From NCBI GenBank assembly GCA_020847315.1, contig JADLCF010000324.1:1-44246 (forward strand): 44,246 bases of DNA, in the 5' to 3' direction. Below the pieces are notes generated by a model. It was not told the origin of the DNA and searched no databases. It saw nothing but the letters and a program-made list of their open reading frames with translations. The translations under genes and the position numbers were made by a program. The stretch's first letter is position 1; every line of letters begins with the position of its first letter. Positions 41,894 to 44,246 of this stretch are shown here, in pieces. This DNA comes from Bryobacterales bacterium. GTDB lineage: Bacteria; Acidobacteriota; Terriglobia; Bryobacterales; Bryobacteraceae.

Positions 41894-44188
41894 ATGGATG
41901 ATTCCGTGGAGCGCTCGTTAGAGGAACTGCGGGCGGAACTGGCGGCGATGGAAGCCCGCTTGCGGGCGTTGGAGCGGCGGGAAGTACGCTTTGGCGGAGC
42001 CCTCGTTGGCCGCACCCGCCTGGGTCCGCTTCCCGGCGGCGAAATCGACGAACGCGCAAAAGCCGCACCTCCTCCCGCCGGGCCGATCGGCGCTCCGCCG
42101 CCTCCCGTGGCATCAGCAACCTGGCAGGCAGCCGCGGCGTCCACGTCCGTTCCGCCGCCCCCGCCCCTGCGCGAGGCGGGAGCACCCCCAGTGGAGCGAA
42201 GCCTGCCGATGCCGGTTCCGATGGAATCGTCCGCCGGACCATCGCTGCCGCCACCGCCCGCGCCCGCCGCGGCAACACGCGCGGAGCCTCGCTCCACGAA
42301 CGATCTCGAATCGCAGATGGGGCTGACCTGGGTGAACCGTATCGGAGCCGTCACGCTGATTCTCGCGGCCGGGTTTGTCTTCAAGTATGCCGCCGACAAC
42401 GGGTGGATCGGCCCGTGGGCGAGAGTGCTGGCCGGTCTTGTCGCGGGCGGAATCGCCTGCGCTTGCGCCGAATTGCTGGTACGGCGCGGCCATCGCGTGG
42501 TGGCGCAAGGAGTGGCCGGTCTGGGCATTGCGGTCTTCTACCTCTCCTTCTTCGCCGCGTTCCAGCTCTTCGGCTTGCTTCCCCAGTTGGCCGTGTTCGG
42601 CATGATGGCGGGCGTCACGGTGCTGGGCGGCGTGCTGGCCGTTCGCTACCGGAGCCAGGCCTTGGCGGTGCTTGCCGCCGCCGGTGGATTTCTCACGCCG
42701 GTGATGCTCAGCACGGGGGAGAACCGCCCCTGGGAGCTGAATGCATATCTGCTGATTCTGGCCGCCGGCGCCACCTACCTCGCGGTCCGGCAGCGTTGGC
42801 AAGGCCTGGCCTGGATGGCGTATCTCGGGACGAAGGCGCTCTATTGGGCTGGCGTCTTTGAGGATGAAGGCGCAACGCCTTATTACCCCGCGCTGGTGTT
42901 CGGGGTGCTCTATTACGCCCTATTTTTATGCACGCCATGGGCCGCCGTGGCCGCGTTGGCGCAGGTGTCCTTTGGCCTCGCGATGCTCACTGCGGGGGCG
43001 TGGGCGGAGAACTCCATGTGGAGCTGGCAACTGGTGCTGCCTCTGCTCGTGGGCGTGGCCGTTTCGGTCTATCGCAAACGAGCCGTGGAAGCCGTGGCTG
43101 CCATGTTCACGGCTCACGCGGCCACGGCCTTCGGTCTGCTTATGATGTTGGAGGCGAGCGCGGATGTGGCCCTGCCGAAGGATGCCGCCGGCATGGGTGT
43201 TCTCATCGCGATCTGGGCCGTGTTCGCCGCGTGGGCGATCATGGTGTGGCTGAGACTCCCGAAGGCGGGTGTGGAGACGGTCGCGGGCGTGTTTGCGATC
43301 AACTCCATTGCCTTCGCCGCGGAAGGAATCGCGCTGATGGAAGCGGCTGGCTGGGAAACCAAGGGCGCCTTCGCGTTCGCTCTGGCGGCGCTCCATTGGG
43401 GGCTAGGGCTGCCTGCGATCGCCGCGAGCTTTGGCGGGGATCGCTATCGGCCGCTCGCGCGCGCGTTGCAAGGCTTGGGCGTCTTCTTTCTCGCCTGCGC
43501 GATCCCCCTGCAACTCCATGGGCCGGTGATCGCGGCGATCTGGGCGGGCATGGGCCTGGCGCTCGCAGGGGCCTCGCAGACCCGCCGCGCCCGTTGGATG
43601 GAAGTGGCGGCCTACCTGCTATTCTTCGCCGCGCTGTCCCGGCTTGTGTTCGTGGACCTGCCCGGTATCGGCCCGGATCCGGTCCCGTTCGCGCACGGCG
43701 TGTTCTTCACGGCGCTGATCGTGGGGGCTTCGATGCTCGGGGCCGCGTGGTTCTGGGGAGGCGCATCCCATCGTTGGGGCGCCGCATTTGGGGGGCACTT
43801 CGTGGTGCTGATGTCGCTCATCGTCGAAACCGTGCGATGGGGCGAGCGCGGCGCGCCGGGCGGCGACAAGCTGATCTTCGTGACGGCCATCGTCTCCGTG
43901 ATCCTCAGCGTCTATGCAGCCGTGTTGGTGGCGGTGGGCGTGCTCGCCCGCTCACGCGCGAACCGGGTCGCCGGCCTCGTGCTGCTCATGGTTGTCGTCG
44001 CCAAGCTCTATCTATTCGACGTATGGCTGCTTGATACCCTATTCCGGATCGTCGCCTTTGGGGTGTTGGGTGCGATGTTGCTGGCAACCTCGTTCCTGTA
44101 TTCCCGGATGAAGGGCGCAATGCGGGGCCTGCTCGGCAAGGAAGGCGAAGACCGGCTGCCCCCGCCCGCCGCCGGCGAGTTCGGCTAG
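41894..44188 (+). CDS. DUF2339 multi-pass membrane protein
   Basis: 764 aa. Residues 1-40 form a charged coiled coil (ELRAELAAMEARLRALERRE), about 50-135 a proline/alanine-rich linker, then about 20 or more hydrophobic spans begin at QMGLTWVNRIGAVTLILAAGFVFKYAADNGW, a block that is characteristic of DUF2339 proteins and defines the call. The internal AGLVAGG, GVAGLGIAVFYLSFFAA and GGFLTPVML segments agree. The family has no proven function; some members cluster with cell-envelope genes. ATG 41894 follows GAGGG by about nine bases. The 58 bases after the stop hold nothing recognised. Confidence 0.88.
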   Translation: MDDSVERSLEELRAELAAMEARLRALERREVRFGGALVGRTRLGPLPGGEIDERAKAAPPPAGPIGAPPPPVASATWQAAAASTSVPPPPPLREAGAPPVERSLPMPVPMESSAGPSLPPPPAPAAATRAEPRSTNDLESQMGLTWVNRIGAVTLILAAGFVFKYAADNGWIGPWARVLAGLVAGGIACACAELLVRRGHRVVAQGVAGLGIAVFYLSFFAAFQLFGLLPQLAVFGMMAGVTVLGGVLAVRYRSQALAVLAAAGGFLTPVMLSTGENRPWELNAYLLILAAGATYLAVRQRWQGLAWMAYLGTKALYWAGVFEDEGATPYYPALVFGVLYYALFLCTPWAAVAALAQVSFGLAMLTAGAWAENSMWSWQLVLPLLVGVAVSVYRKRAVEAVAAMFTAHAATAFGLLMMLEASADVALPKDAAGMGVLIAIWAVFAAWAIMVWLRLPKAGVETVAGVFAINSIAFAAEGIALMEAAGWETKGAFAFALAALHWGLGLPAIAASFGGDRYRPLARALQGLGVFFLACAIPLQLHGPVIAAIWAGMGLALAGASQTRRARWMEVAAYLLFFAALSRLVFVDLPGIGPDPVPFAHGVFFTALIVGASMLGAAWFWGGASHRWGAAFGGHFVVLMSLIVETVRWGERGAPGGDKLIFVTAIVSVILSVYAAVLVAVGVLARSRANRVAGLVLLMVVVAKLYLFDVWLLDTLFRIVAFGVLGAMLLATSFLYSRMKGAMRGLLGKEGEDRLPPPAAGEFG

Positions 44189-44246
44189 CCGCTTCGGTAC
44201 ACGGCAAAGTGCCTGTGACATGATAGGCAAGTGACTGGGAACACGC

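Overview
The window is GC-rich bacterial chromosome, most likely from an acidobacterium of the Solibacter/Bryobacter lineage. The strongest clue is the secreted protein at 5495-8557, which ends in the C-terminal domain catalogued as TIGR03437 and known mainly from Solibacter relatives. Many Tat-type or Sec-type exported proteins, a zwf-opcA-pgl operon and a Gfo/Idh-type exported oxidoreductase fit the same group. This placement comes from recognising families by eye; no search was run.

Layout. 1-5.4 kb: a radical SAM protein, an APC-type permease, a Tat-signal Gfo/Idh oxidoreductase and an O6-alkylguanine-DNA alkyltransferase. 5.5-8.6 kb: a large secreted HEXXH-containing protein. 8.6-10.2 kb: a complete tRNA-Arg(CCG) gene and, 1,480 bp away in the same orientation, an exact 47-bp copy of its 3' part. 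This looks like the two attachment sites of a very small integrated element; it carries one recognisable gene (a methyltransferase with a Tat signal) and no integrase. 10.2-14.7 kb: an ExeA-like ATPase with a palindrome-rich upstream region, then pgl, opcA and zwf overlapping on the minus strand. 14.8-19.3 kb: a TPR membrane protein, a CHAT-like protein with an altered catalytic site, an anchored unknown protein and a cupin-like protein. 19.4-22 kb: a plus-strand run of VanX-like lipoprotein, parvulin PPIase and a true formylglycine-generating enzyme. 22.3-27.6 kb: a Rec/HD-GYP regulator, ilvE, a charged membrane protein and heme A synthase. 27.7-34.5 kb: a secreted toroid-fold candidate divergent from a fucose-isomerase-like protein, then greA, a CDP-alcohol phosphatidyltransferase, purA and a small conserved-looking unknown. 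34.5-44.2 kb: a Tat metallophosphoesterase, a three-gene operon of exported proteins, a CBM9-like protein and a DUF2339 membrane protein.

How the genes fit together. zwf, opcA and pgl form the oxidative pentose phosphate entry with its assembly factor. Several loci (Gfo/Idh, toroid, fucose-isomerase-like, TIM-barrel, CBM9) point to sugar or polysaccharide use. The operon at 35537-40869 (TPR plus outer-membrane barrel, exported TIM-barrel protein, secreted protein with an 11-residue repeat tail) recalls PgaA/PgaB-type export-and-trim pairs but has no synthase beside it. It and the tRNA-Arg cassette are the two best candidates for something undescribed. Most other genes are ordinary chromosomal genes.
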